This document shows positions 1-7,362 of a stretch of DNA of 47,807 bases, one piece after another. Source of the DNA: DASQBT01 sp049578545. GTDB lineage: Bacteria > Pseudomonadota > Gammaproteobacteria > Burkholderiales > Thiobacillaceae. Made by a program: the position numbers and the translations under genes. The notes below the pieces were generated by a model, which made no database searches, was not told the origin of the DNA, and saw nothing but the letters and a program-made list of their open reading frames with translations. Position 1 is the stretch's first letter. Every line of letters begins with the position of its first letter. The stretch lies in contig JBAUMF010000038.1 of assembly GCA_049578545.1 (NCBI GenBank), forward strand, positions 1-47,807, in the 5' to 3' direction.

Positions 1-94
1 CCCGGTTAAGCCCGCGCTTCCATGCCCGTATGACCTGCTTGCGCAATTCGTATTGCGCCGCCGGTTCCAGTTTCCTTGCGTCTTGTTTGTCCAT
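1..94 (-). CDS. IS630-like transposase, N-terminal fragment (runs off the left edge)
   Basis: An open frame starts at the ATG complementary to 92-94 and continues off the window. It encodes about 31 residues beginning MDKQDARKLEPAAQ and containing ELRKQVIRAWKRG. This resembles the helix-turn-helix N-terminus of IS630-family transposases and related winged-helix proteins, which typically begin MDK-DAR-L and continue with an R-x-x-V helix. Only the start is visible, so catalytic DDE residues cannot be checked. The 78 bp between it and the DUF3443 stop may contain the element's end, but I could not identify a terminal inverted repeat. The family assignment is by resemblance only. Confidence 0.55.
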   Translation of the reverse strand, partial: MDKQDARKLEPAAQYELRKQVIRAWKRGLNR

Positions 95-172
95 GCAAAT
101 GCAGACTCAATCAGGCTGAAATAGTTCATATTATTTACGTGCCGGATCTATAAGTAAAAAAGCCGGCGCTAA

Positions 173-1432
173 TTAAGGTGTCGTGGATTGGGGCAGCGCG
201 GCAAGCAAGCCCGCATTGAGCACGGAGGCCAGAATGCGCAGCCCTGAAGATCCCGTATCGACCAGAACGTGATCGATCGTCTGGCAATTTGTGGTGCCGG
301 GCGCACAAAGGGTGACTGAGACGTACGGCGCATTAATGGCATTTGCCCCGGACGGCCCGGCGTCTACCACGAGAGGCACCTGATTCGTGCCACCCGAAGT
401 AACAGAGCCACTGTTGATGCCCACCCAGGGACCGCTTCCCGCAGGCGTGCTCATGCCTTCGATCGCTGTGTAGATATTGCGGCCAAAGAACAGGGGCAGG
501 CCCCAGTCAACCCCACCACCAACTTCCGGCCCGGCAAGCTCCGCGTCCACAGTGATTGTGGCAGCAAGCAAGTCCGGATTGCCAACCGTGAAACTGACAG
601 GCGCGCTTGCTCCGTTCTGGCCTTGCAGGACAGCGCTTTGTGCTTGCGGGGTGGCTGGGCAGTAGAAGCCCACGAAAGAATTACAGTTTGGGAACAAGTT
701 GATCCCATAGAACAGCCCGTTTGATCCGCTGTCGATGAAGCTGCCCGGATAAGCCGTGCCGTTTACGCTGGAAGAAAATTCACCGTAGGTGGAATCAACC
801 GTGAGCACGGTGGCTGATGCGACGCCGTTATTCGCTTGCGTGCCGATGCCGAACGTCAACGTCCCGTTGACCTGGGTGGCACCGGACGATGACACCGAGG
901 GCAGGCTGACGACGGTGCCATTGTTGTCCACCGAAAATTTGGCGACGGGATTCCACACCTGGTTTGCGACCGGGACGGCTATAGGCGAGCAGCTCCCGCC
1001 CGTGCAGGAATAGTAGTATCCACTTAGAGCCTGAGATGCACATGCCTGACCGCAGTCCTGAGCGAAATTGCTGATCCCCAGCAGCCCGTTGGCGCCCAGG
1101 GACTGCACGCTGTTCCACGCCGGACCGGTACTGCGGCATGAATGAGGTGCCGACGGCACGGCAGCATCGGCAATAACCTGGATCATGGCATTGGGCGCCG
1201 TTTCTCCCCCCAGTTTAATGTCGGCAGACCTGACGGAGCCCCAGGTGTTTCCGCTGACGAACTGCAGACACTCGGCAACCGCTTGTCCGGCACTACCGCT
1301 GCTGCCACCGCTGGTGCTGCCACCGCTGGTGCTGTTACCGCTGTCACCCCCGCCCCCACCGCAAGAGATGAGTCCAAGACAAACAAATACGACTGCAAGC
1401 GTGTTGGGAATAAGCCTCAGCTGTGAACGCAT
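173..1432 (-). CDS. DUF3443-family lipoprotein with apparently permuted segment order
   Basis: The 419-residue protein has a lipoprotein signal (lipobox LISC, Cys24) and a Gly/Ser-rich low-complexity stretch to about residue 50. The ATG at 1432 is preferred over a GTG 9 nt upstream because AAAGG lies 8 nt before it. Recognisable DUF3443 blocks are ECLQFVSGNTWG just after the linker, GANGLLGISNFAQDCG, TFGIGTQ, SFIDSGSNG, VDWGLPLFFGR, and at the C-terminus YVSVTLCAPGTTNCQTIDHV followed by VDTGSSGLRI. As I know the family, the DTGS block normally precedes ECxQFVSG, so this copy looks circularly permuted. The two D[TS]GS motifs recall bilobal aspartic proteases, but this is inference. The gene follows DUF2844 by 18 nt, downstream of gspN. 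Function unknown; a cell-surface or secreted role is likely. Confidence 0.8.
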   Translation of the reverse strand: MRSQLRLIPNTLAVVFVCLGLISCGGGGGDSGNSTSGGSTSGGSSGSAGQAVAECLQFVSGNTWGSVRSADIKLGGETAPNAMIQVIADAAVPSAPHSCRSTGPAWNSVQSLGANGLLGISNFAQDCGQACASQALSGYYYSCTGGSCSPIAVPVANQVWNPVAKFSVDNNGTVVSLPSVSSSGATQVNGTLTFGIGTQANNGVASATVLTVDSTYGEFSSSVNGTAYPGSFIDSGSNGLFYGINLFPNCNSFVGFYCPATPQAQSAVLQGQNGASAPVSFTVGNPDLLAATITVDAELAGPEVGGGVDWGLPLFFGRNIYTAIEGMSTPAGSGPWVGINSGSVTSGGTNQVPLVVDAGPSGANAINAPYVSVTLCAPGTTNCQTIDHVLVDTGSSGLRILASVLNAGLLAALPQSTTP

Positions 1433-1450
1433 CGATTTCACCTTTCGCTG

Positions 1451-1906
1451 CTACTTCACTTCCGCCGGGTCGACATTGGCCGGAATCAGGTTGGGCACCC
1501 AGGCTGAACCAATAAAGTGGCGCATGTGACCGGATACCCTGAGTACAAAGTCAGGCTGGTCGATGCTTCTGAGTCGCCGGACCAAGCCATGCCCGGTAGC
1601 GGCACTGGTGTAGCGGGTGAAATAAGGGCCAAGCACCTGGCTCAGATCAGGCTTGGTCGGTCCATCCCAAGCCACGCCAAACACCTTTCCGTCAGGGTTG
1701 ACGTATTCGCGGACGCTGACGTCGCTTGCCGCATCGCGCAGCTCGTGCACCCGATAGCGCGTGTCAGCGCGGACGACCGCACGCAGCTGCATCCTGGTGA
1801 CAGCAGCATCACTGGAAATGCCTGATTCATCACCGCCCAGCTCAGCGCAAGCCGGAATCGACACGGCTGCGCAGAACACGAGTAGGAGTTTGCTTGCCAA
1901 GCTCAT
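1451..1906 (-). CDS. DUF2844-family exported protein
   Basis: A 151-residue protein with a signal peptide whose likely cleavage follows ACA and leaves ELGG at the mature N-terminus, as is usual for DUF2844. Internal family-like features are the segment YVNPDGKVFGVAWDGPTKPDL (around residue 70), the block FTRYTSA, and a conserved C-terminal region ending IPANVDPAEVK. The frame extends further upstream, but the ATG at 1906 is the first start that gives a proper signal peptide. It is paired with the DUF3443 gene, a combination common in betaproteobacteria. It lies 113 nt after gspN on the same strand, with a possible promoter of its own. The molecular function of the family is not known. Confidence 0.8.
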   Translation of the reverse strand: MSLASKLLLVFCAAVSIPACAELGGDESGISSDAAVTRMQLRAVVRADTRYRVHELRDAASDVSVREYVNPDGKVFGVAWDGPTKPDLSQVLGPYFTRYTSAATGHGLVRRLRSIDQPDFVLRVSGHMRHFIGSAWVPNLIPANVDPAEVK

Positions 1907-1948
1907 TACAGTCTTTGCTTCCCGATAAACAGCTGAGTAACCGCCAAG

Positions 1949-1957
1949 ATCATAGCA
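1949..1957 (-). promoter_or_regulatory. Possible extended -10 promoter for DUF2844-DUF3443
   Basis: Read on the minus strand, this is TGCTATGAT, an extended -10 match (TGn followed by a 5/6 TATAAT match), 43 nt before the DUF2844 ATG. No good -35 is visible. It would allow the DUF2844/DUF3443 pair to be expressed apart from the gsp operon. Confidence 0.3.
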
Positions 1958-2019
1958 ATACTTTCTTTCAGAACCCTTTCCGCGCAGGCAGCGTGGAGTT
2001 CGCATTCTGCGGCAACGGC

Positions 2020-2790
2020 TCAACGGGTTATTGCCTGCACATTTGGGTCGAGGCTAAGCTGGTAGGTTCCCGGGCTGACTTCGCGCCCTATCATGCGCAG
2101 CAGCGGGGCCAGGTCCTGGCGCGCGCTTTCCTGTGGCTTCGCCATGACTTTAATATCCGGTCTCGTGCCCGGGCGCCAGCTGCCTGAGCCGGTCAGGTTA
2201 AGCTGGCCGCCTATCGTGGTCAGATGAAAGTCCATGCCGTTGCCCTGCCCGGTGAGGTCCAGCAAATAATTGCCCAAAGGACGCACGCGGCTCAGACTTG
2301 AACCGGCGGCCTTCCAGTACGCCAGCATCTTGCCGGCCGCATGGCTGCTGTCAAAGCGTACATCCTTGGCCTGCAAGGCTAGCTGGCCCGAGAGGGCTGC
2401 CGCCCGAAGCGTGGGTGACAGCACCCCCAGCAGCTCCGCCGGCAGGTCCATCTTTGCCTCCTGGATATAGGTTTCGCCAAAACCAAAGGTTGCATTCAGA
2501 ACTGGCGTCTTATCGCGTGTTGACAGCGCATTGATATGGAGCCTGAGCGCCAGCAATTCTCCGGCGGCGATGTTCCAGCTCACCGGGACCAGGGTCACCG
2601 CCGCGCCGCTAGGGAGAAGCGCCTGCAGGCTCCCCTCGCCGCGCCAGAATGTCCCTGTCGTTCCGGTCATTGCAAGCGTGCCCTGGCTGGCGCGCTGCAA
2701 CAGCGCATCCATCCAGGTGGCGGGCAGCATGACCAGATAGGTCAAGACAAGGAGCAGGAGAAGGAGTACGGCCTTGAGCAGACGCTTCAT
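2020..2790 (-). CDS. gspN: Type II secretion system protein N
   Basis: A 256-residue inner-membrane protein with one N-terminal transmembrane helix (about residues 3-23) and a periplasmic domain typical of GspN. Features include TWMDALLQRAS, GTTGTFWRGEGSLQALLP and the C-terminal QLSLDPN. The start at 2790 (MKRLLKAV) is chosen because it overlaps the gspM stop by 4 nt (ATGA) and puts the membrane helix at the N-terminus. It is the last gsp gene of the operon. GspN is an accessory, non-universal component whose exact role in the inner-membrane platform is unclear. Confidence 0.88.
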   Translation of the reverse strand: MKRLLKAVLLLLLLVLTYLVMLPATWMDALLQRASQGTLAMTGTTGTFWRGEGSLQALLPSGAAVTLVPVSWNIAAGELLALRLHINALSTRDKTPVLNATFGFGETYIQEAKMDLPAELLGVLSPTLRAAALSGQLALQAKDVRFDSSHAAGKMLAYWKAAGSSLSRVRPLGNYLLDLTGQGNGMDFHLTTIGGQLNLTGSGSWRPGTRPDIKVMAKPQESARQDLAPLLRMIGREVSPGTYQLSLDPNVQAITR

Positions 2791-3287
2791 CGCCGGCCCC
2801 CTGACACCGTCAGTTCCAGCTTGGCGAGGCCGCCCTGCTCGCTGGCGGTGACCCGACAACGCACTACGGTCAGGCCCTGCCGTTCCAGGTCAGTCAGCCA
2901 GTCGATCCAGGTAGTGGTCGGTAGCGGCTGGGTGCTGAGTTGGATCTGATCATCCGACAGAGCAACGAGCTGAGTGATACTCTCCCCAATTCCCAAAGCT
3001 GCTGCTGATGACTTCACCCGCTGTTCCACTCCGCCCTTGCCTGAACCACCCAGGCGAGTGCGCAGGCGCTCGATTTCTGCCGCCTGCAGCCGCATCAAGC
3101 GCAGTTCGGCGCGCGCGGCCGGCAGGCGCTTGGCCAGACTTGCCCTTGCTTCACTCAGGGGTTGATAGAACAAGCCATAACCGAGAAGAACGCCCAGGAT
3201 AATGCCCCCTGCCAATAGCACCAACCGTTCTCTTGTGTTTCGTCCGGCCAGATAACCACGGATGCGGTCGAGCCATTCATTGGCCAT
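2787..3287 (-). CDS. gspM: Type II secretion system protein M
   Basis: A 166-residue bitopic inner-membrane protein. It has a short cytoplasmic N-terminus, a transmembrane helix at roughly 20-40 (LVLLAGGIILGVLLGYGLFY), a coiled-coil-like segment rich in Arg, Leu and Glu (about 45-80), and a ferredoxin-like periplasmic domain. GspM binds GspL in the assembly platform. The ATG at 3287 overlaps the gspL stop (TGATG), and a G-rich Shine-Dalgarno lies just before it; a GTG one codon upstream is also possible. The small size, position between gspL and gspN and topology support the call more than sequence identity, since GspM diverges strongly. Confidence 0.88.
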   Translation of the reverse strand: MANEWLDRIRGYLAGRNTRERLVLLAGGIILGVLLGYGLFYQPLSEARASLAKRLPAARAELRLMRLQAAEIERLRTRLGGSGKGGVEQRVKSSAAALGIGESITQLVALSDDQIQLSTQPLPTTTWIDWLTDLERQGLTVVRCRVTASEQGGLAKLELTVSGGRR

Positions 3288-4495
3288 CACGATCCCCCCT
3301 TTGCAGCGGGCCGGATGGTTAACTGGATGGCCTTGCCATTATCCTTGTCAATGCGCGAGTTGACAGTCAACCCCTGGGCTGTCGCTGCCGCCTTCAGTTG
3401 GTCAAGCCACGCCGCGTCTGCTTCGGCTATTGAGACGTTGAGCGCATCCCCCTCATAACTCAAGGTCTGAACCTGGGTGTTGCCGAGTTTGGGCCAGGCC
3501 TGGCTGAGTCGGCCTATCAGACCAACCAGGGCATTGGGCGCCGGATTGCCGATAGCCGTCTGCATGTTTTGCAGGCGTTCCCTGACCTGCCAGGGCGGAT
3601 CGACAATCGCCGAACTGGCAGGCAGGGCCCGCTCAGCCAGCACATGCATTTCCTGTTTGATGTCGGTGTTTTCCCGTGCCAGCAACGCCCAATCCAGGGT
3701 GAGGCCGGCCAGCTGGATGGCAGCCAGGGAGACCGCCCCCCAGACCACGGGACGTGCCAGCCGGGTCCAATCCAGGCGTTTGAGGCCAGGAGCATGCTTG
3801 CCTTGCAGCAAGCCCGGCAGTTCCGGCCATGGGACGGTATGCCAATCCCAGGGGCCGGCCGCCTCGACTGCGATTTCGAGGGCGTTGCTCCATCGTTTCC
3901 AGTCTGGCGATCCAGCGGTCTCGCCCAGATAGACTTTTATCGCTGCGGGGCGTTTTCGCTGGGCAAGAGCCAGAATCAGCCCGACCGGGGGCTCGCCGTC
4001 ATCCAGAGACATTCCCTCACTCTTGCTGAATCGCGCCACTGAGTTGTTGCTTCGCCAACCGACTGACCAGCCGTCCTCCGTCCAGGGTAGAAGCAGATAT
4101 TCGGGCAGGGCACTGTCGGGATGCAAGCCGAGACCGGCAAGTTTGGAAAGGATTCGGGTTAGCCAGGCTTCCTCCACAACCGCCAGGGTCGCATCGCCAT
4201 CCCCGGGGTGGTCCATGATTACAGCGTGGATCGTGTCAGCCTCGACCAGGGTTGCCGCTTCGGCCGCGGCGGGCAGCAAGGGGGCCAGCCGGCGCTCGGG
4301 CAAATCAGGCAGGGGCGTCTTCAAGGTAAGCACCAGGTCGCTGGCCAGAACCAGGTGGCAATGTCGTGACCGGGGCAGATCCACAAGCTGGTTGCCGCTG
4401 CTTTGCAGATGGCCCTTGTCATCCAGCAGTGCCCAGGCACAATCCGTTCCTTCCACAAAGGTGTCGCGCCGCAAATAGAGGCGGAGTTCGCTCAC
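3287..4495 (-). CDS. gspL: Type II secretion system protein L
   Basis: A 402-residue protein that links the secretion ATPase GspE to the inner-membrane platform. The N-terminal half is the cytoplasmic actin-like GspL domain (MSELRLYLRRD, then LVLTLKTPLPDLPERRLAPLLPAAAE, which resembles the conserved region around residues 60-80 of GspL). A transmembrane helix lies around 250-270 (VVWGAVSLAAIQLAGLTL), followed by a periplasmic ferredoxin-like domain. The start is GTG and overlaps the gspK stop by 4 nt (GTGA), implying translational coupling. Confidence 0.9.
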   Translation of the reverse strand: MSELRLYLRRDTFVEGTDCAWALLDDKGHLQSSGNQLVDLPRSRHCHLVLASDLVLTLKTPLPDLPERRLAPLLPAAAEAATLVEADTIHAVIMDHPGDGDATLAVVEEAWLTRILSKLAGLGLHPDSALPEYLLLPWTEDGWSVGWRSNNSVARFSKSEGMSLDDGEPPVGLILALAQRKRPAAIKVYLGETAGSPDWKRWSNALEIAVEAAGPWDWHTVPWPELPGLLQGKHAPGLKRLDWTRLARPVVWGAVSLAAIQLAGLTLDWALLARENTDIKQEMHVLAERALPASSAIVDPPWQVRERLQNMQTAIGNPAPNALVGLIGRLSQAWPKLGNTQVQTLSYEGDALNVSIAEADAAWLDQLKAAATAQGLTVNSRIDKDNGKAIQLTIRPAAKGGS

Positions 4496-5445
4496 AGCTC
4501 GGCCCTCCAGACCAGTTTCGGCAGGGTTGGGCCGTCCCGGTGGTACAGAGCCTGATTGCCGATGGCCAGACGTTCATTGCGGACGCGGACCTGAACCAGA
4601 AAATACTGACTGGATACCGATACCATATCTGCGGGAGCGGTCAGCCCGGTGGGCAAGGCCTGCTGAAAATCCTGTGAATTGCGGTAATAAATGCGCTCCC
4701 GCTTGGCCACCATGGTGTAGGCCTCCTGCGTGGACAGCCCGTCCACCAGCGCCGCCAGGACCTCGGGGCTTGCCGTATTGACATTGATCGGAGTTCGCGT
4801 CGGCAGGGCCGTCACGTACGGGCGCAATGCCGAGAGCACGTTGCTGTCGAAGCCCTTCACCCGGAGCAGTTCATTCATATTGATCAGGGGTTGGTTGGCC
4901 GCCCGGTAGGGGCTTGGAAGACTGGCGTAATACGCGGACTCAGCGCTGTCGGGATTCAGCGGGACATCATCTGCATCGATCCAGTCGGCAAGGGCAAAGG
5001 CCAGGTTTTCCGGCAGGTGCAGGATGCGCAGCAAGCGCATGAAGATGGCGAGCTGCTGATTGTTGGCCTTGCCGTTCAGGACCAGGTTGTTCAGGTTGAA
5101 GCGCCCCTCTTCATCTTCCATCCAGCCTGATACGCGGTAACCTTCGGCCTCCACCGGGGGCAACCGCGTAGCCCAAAGCTCGCCGAGGTAGTCCACGCTG
5201 CTGTGGAGCGCATCGTCCAGAAGCACGGACGCCCCCCACTGCTGGGCTGCGCGCAAAACCCAGTGGGCCTCGGCGCCACGGGTCAGGTTTTCCATCCGGC
5301 GCCATTCCACCTGCGAACGGAACATGAAACTGCTCGCTGCCAGAGCGGCAATCGCCACCACCACCATGGCAACCAGCACGGCTACGCCTTCTTGCCGTGC
5401 CGCAACAGCTTGACCCCTGGGATGAGCAATGCGGTTCCGTACCAT
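4492..5445 (-). CDS. gspK: Type II secretion minor pseudopilin K
   Basis: A 317-residue protein, the largest minor pseudopilin, expected at the tip of the pseudopilus with GspI and GspJ. The leader ends RQEG and is followed by VAVLVAMVVVAIAAL. As is normal for GspK, the usual Phe+1 and Glu+5 of pseudopilins are absent. The large alpha-helical domain includes the GspK-like stretch GRFNLNNLV and ALADWIDADD, followed by INVNTASPEVLAAL, the helix-hairpin-helix-like region typical of GspK. It starts 29 nt after gspJ. The ribosome site is weak, so the start is less certain than for its neighbours. Confidence 0.92.
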   Translation of the reverse strand: MVRNRIAHPRGQAVAARQEGVAVLVAMVVVAIAALAASSFMFRSQVEWRRMENLTRGAEAHWVLRAAQQWGASVLLDDALHSSVDYLGELWATRLPPVEAEGYRVSGWMEDEEGRFNLNNLVLNGKANNQQLAIFMRLLRILHLPENLAFALADWIDADDVPLNPDSAESAYYASLPSPYRAANQPLINMNELLRVKGFDSNVLSALRPYVTALPTRTPINVNTASPEVLAALVDGLSTQEAYTMVAKRERIYYRNSQDFQQALPTGLTAPADMVSVSSQYFLVQVRVRNERLAIGNQALYHRDGPTLPKLVWRAEL

Positions 5446-5474
5446 TTGCAGGATCTATTCTTCTCAAAAGCGGA

Positions 5475-6047
5475 TCATTGCACACCCACTACTCGTCGGA
5501 TAGGGGTGCCATCCGCTTCGATGACAGTAAGTTCGATCGCGGGAGGAAAGGAAATTCCGGTTTGGGGCAGCCATGCGGCCAGCCACTGTTGTCCCCCTGC
5601 GCTGAGGTACTTGAAGGCGCAGGAGCGAAGACCACCGAGCAAGGCGGTCTCCTTCGGTGTGTCCACGGGATTATTCACATCCGCCCAGACCAGTCGGCTC
5701 AGGGTTGCTCCTGCGCACCGGTAGCCAATTCGCTGCAGGCCCTGATCCGCATCTTCCGGGAGCAGGCGCACAAAGTCGAATTGTTCCGAGCCATCCTGGC
5801 CGATCAGGATATGGAACCCGCTGTCGCCTGGATTCTGAGGATTGACGCGCGCAGTGGTATTGGACAGATCGGAGTCCATCAACGTAAACGCAGCAGCCAG
5901 TTCATTCAGGTTGTCCATTTTTGCAGTGGCCTGCCGCTGTGCATCGAGCACCGAATTCAGCGCACGATAAGCCATCACGGCAAACACGGTCAGCAACACC
6001 AGGGCGACAAGCACTTCCAGCAGGGTAAACCCACGGACAGCTCTCAT
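5475..6047 (-). CDS. gspJ: Type II secretion minor pseudopilin J
   Basis: A 190-residue pseudopilin with a six-residue leader, MRAVRG, then FTLLEVLVALVLL: the prepilin-peptidase site with Phe+1 and Glu+5. The C-terminal globular part has the GspJ pattern of long beta-strands, including RVNPQNPGDSGFHI and IELTVIEADG. It overlaps gspI by 4 nt and is expected to form the tip complex with GspI and GspK. No prepilin peptidase gene (gspO/pilD) is in the window, so processing must rely on one elsewhere. Confidence 0.92.
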   Translation of the reverse strand: MRAVRGFTLLEVLVALVLLTVFAVMAYRALNSVLDAQRQATAKMDNLNELAAAFTLMDSDLSNTTARVNPQNPGDSGFHILIGQDGSEQFDFVRLLPEDADQGLQRIGYRCAGATLSRLVWADVNNPVDTPKETALLGGLRSCAFKYLSAGGQQWLAAWLPQTGISFPPAIELTVIEADGTPIRRVVGVQ

Positions 6048-6415
6048 TGCGGCGAAGTCAGAAACGCCGCAGTGTGCTGTAGCGTTCGGCTCGGCTCCTC
6101 CCGGTCGGCGATCATGACGTCAAGGCGCAGGAAGCGTGGATTGGGTGTCGTCTTGACTACCTGCGTAACCACGAACTTATGGTTGGCGAACGTCTCCTCT
6201 GATGTAGTGGTATCCGGAGCAGGCCAATCCCCGCGCGCAACGTGCTCGGTCACGATGTTCTGGGCCAGCCACAGCGCCAGCATGTGGTTGCGGTATTCAC
6301 CCACCCCTTCAATGCCCATACCCGATGCGCGCAAGGCGGCCGTCAGGCCAATCGCGACAATGGCGAGCGCAACCAGCATTTCCAGCAGGGTGAAACCATG
6401 GACGGCCGATTTCAC
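6044..6415 (-). CDS. gspI: Type II secretion minor pseudopilin I
   Basis: A 123-residue pseudopilin: leader MKSAVHG, then FTLLEMLVALAIVAIGL with the invariant Glu+5, followed by the GspI-type continuation (AALRASGMGIEG, NHMLALWLAQNIVTE) that includes the conserved A-x-N at the end of the N-terminal helix region. It overlaps both gspJ and gspH by 4 nt. GspI nucleates the pseudopilus tip complex. Confidence 0.92.
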   Translation of the reverse strand: MKSAVHGFTLLEMLVALAIVAIGLTAALRASGMGIEGVGEYRNHMLALWLAQNIVTEHVARGDWPAPDTTTSEETFANHKFVVTQVVKTTPNPRFLRLDVMIADREEPSRTLQHTAAFLTSPQ

Positions 6416-6939
6416 GTGCCGTCTCCCTGCGCAGGCGCAGAGCGAAAGTGGCCGGCCCTCCCTGTAACCTTGACGCCTGCGTCGCCCAGGGTGATCTCAA
6501 CAGAGAGGTCATGCGCACCCTGGATGCCCAAGGGGACCCGTTGCCCCAACTGCAGGGATTGTCCGTCAACCTGGATGTTGCGGATGTATGCGCCGGTCGG
6601 CAGTTGACGCGAATGCAGCAGATCGTCACCCCTGATCACCGTCCAGTCCGGCCCCTGATCAGTCAGTTCCCGGGCCTGAAATTCATAGCTGCTCTCATTG
6701 CCGATCCAGGCCAAAGGCATGCCATTGACACCCGACTCTTCACTCGCCAAGCCCAGGAGAGCCGCCAGGCGGTCGCCTTCCTTGCGCACAACACCACGGT
6801 TATCCGGCCGCAGGGCGATCACCGCCACGCCGATGCCCACCGAAATGATGACCATCACCACCAACAGCTCGATCAGGGTGAAGCCCCTGAAACTTGCGGG
6901 CGCGCAGTGCTCAGAGCATCCAGGAGCCGATGTCCGCAT
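6412..6939 (-). CDS. gspH: Type II secretion minor pseudopilin H
   Basis: A 175-residue minor pseudopilin with the processing site RG then FTLIELLVVMVIISVGIG. The start is ambiguous. The ATG at 6939 gives a 19-residue leader and overlaps the gspG end by 29 nt. An ATG at 6966, preceded by a G-rich ribosome site, would give a 28-residue leader. Both leaders are long for a pseudopilin and unusually Cys/Pro-rich (CSEHCAPASF). The globular domain fits GspH: short strands with IRNIQVDGQSL and VEITLGDAGVKV. It connects the tip complex to the GspG shaft. Confidence 0.88.
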   Translation of the reverse strand: MRTSAPGCSEHCAPASFRGFTLIELLVVMVIISVGIGVAVIALRPDNRGVVRKEGDRLAALLGLASEESGVNGMPLAWIGNESSYEFQARELTDQGPDWTVIRGDDLLHSRQLPTGAYIRNIQVDGQSLQLGQRVPLGIQGAHDLSVEITLGDAGVKVTGRAGHFRSAPAQGDGT

Positions 6940-7330
6940 CCTTGCCTTCTCCCCCGGCCTGACCATCAGCCCCCAGACTCATCACGTCGATGTCACCATG
7001 ACGGCCAGGGTTGAGGTACACGTAGGGATTACCCCAGGGATCCTTGGGCAGTTTCTCCAGGTAGCCGCCTGACTTCCAGTTATTCGGGATGGGGTCGATG
7101 GTCGGTTTGGTGACCAGGGCCTGCAGGCCTTGTTCCGTGGTGGGATAATTTATGTTGTCCAGCCGATACATTTTGAGGGACTGAACGATCGTGGCGATGT
7201 CCTGTTTGGCCGCGACGATGCGGGCCTCGTCCGGGCGCCCCATGATTTTCGGCGCAATCATCGCGGCCAGCACGCCCAGGATGACCAGGACAACCATGAG
7301 TTCGATTAGGGTAAAACCTCTGCTTCGCAT
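6911..7330 (-). CDS. gspG: Type II secretion major pseudopilin G
   Basis: A 139-residue major pseudopilin that polymerises into the pseudopilus. The short leader MRSRG precedes FTLIELMVVLVILGVLAAM, followed by PKIMGRPDEARIVAAKQDI and the family hallmark LDNINYPTTEQGLQALV, then PKDPWGNPYVY and SLGADGQ GGEG (calcium-binding loop region). The ATG at 7330 is favoured because AGAGG lies 6 nt upstream; a GTG at 7348 would give an unusual 11-residue leader. GspG is the most conserved pseudopilin, and the call is secure. Confidence 0.95.
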   Translation of the reverse strand: MRSRGFTLIELMVVLVILGVLAAMIAPKIMGRPDEARIVAAKQDIATIVQSLKMYRLDNINYPTTEQGLQALVTKPTIDPIPNNWKSGGYLEKLPKDPWGNPYVYLNPGRHGDIDVMSLGADGQAGGEGKDADIGSWML

Positions 7331-7362
7331 ATTTGACCTCTTTGTCACAACGTGTTCAGTGT

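Noticed and set aside
142..175. Rho-independent terminator after DUF3443
   Set aside because: A run of T residues exists on the minus strand, but the only stem before it is 3-4 bp.
5397..6467. Plus-strand frame of 356 codons across gspI and gspJ
   Set aside because: Antisense shadow of two well-defined pseudopilin genes with overlapping start and stop codons.
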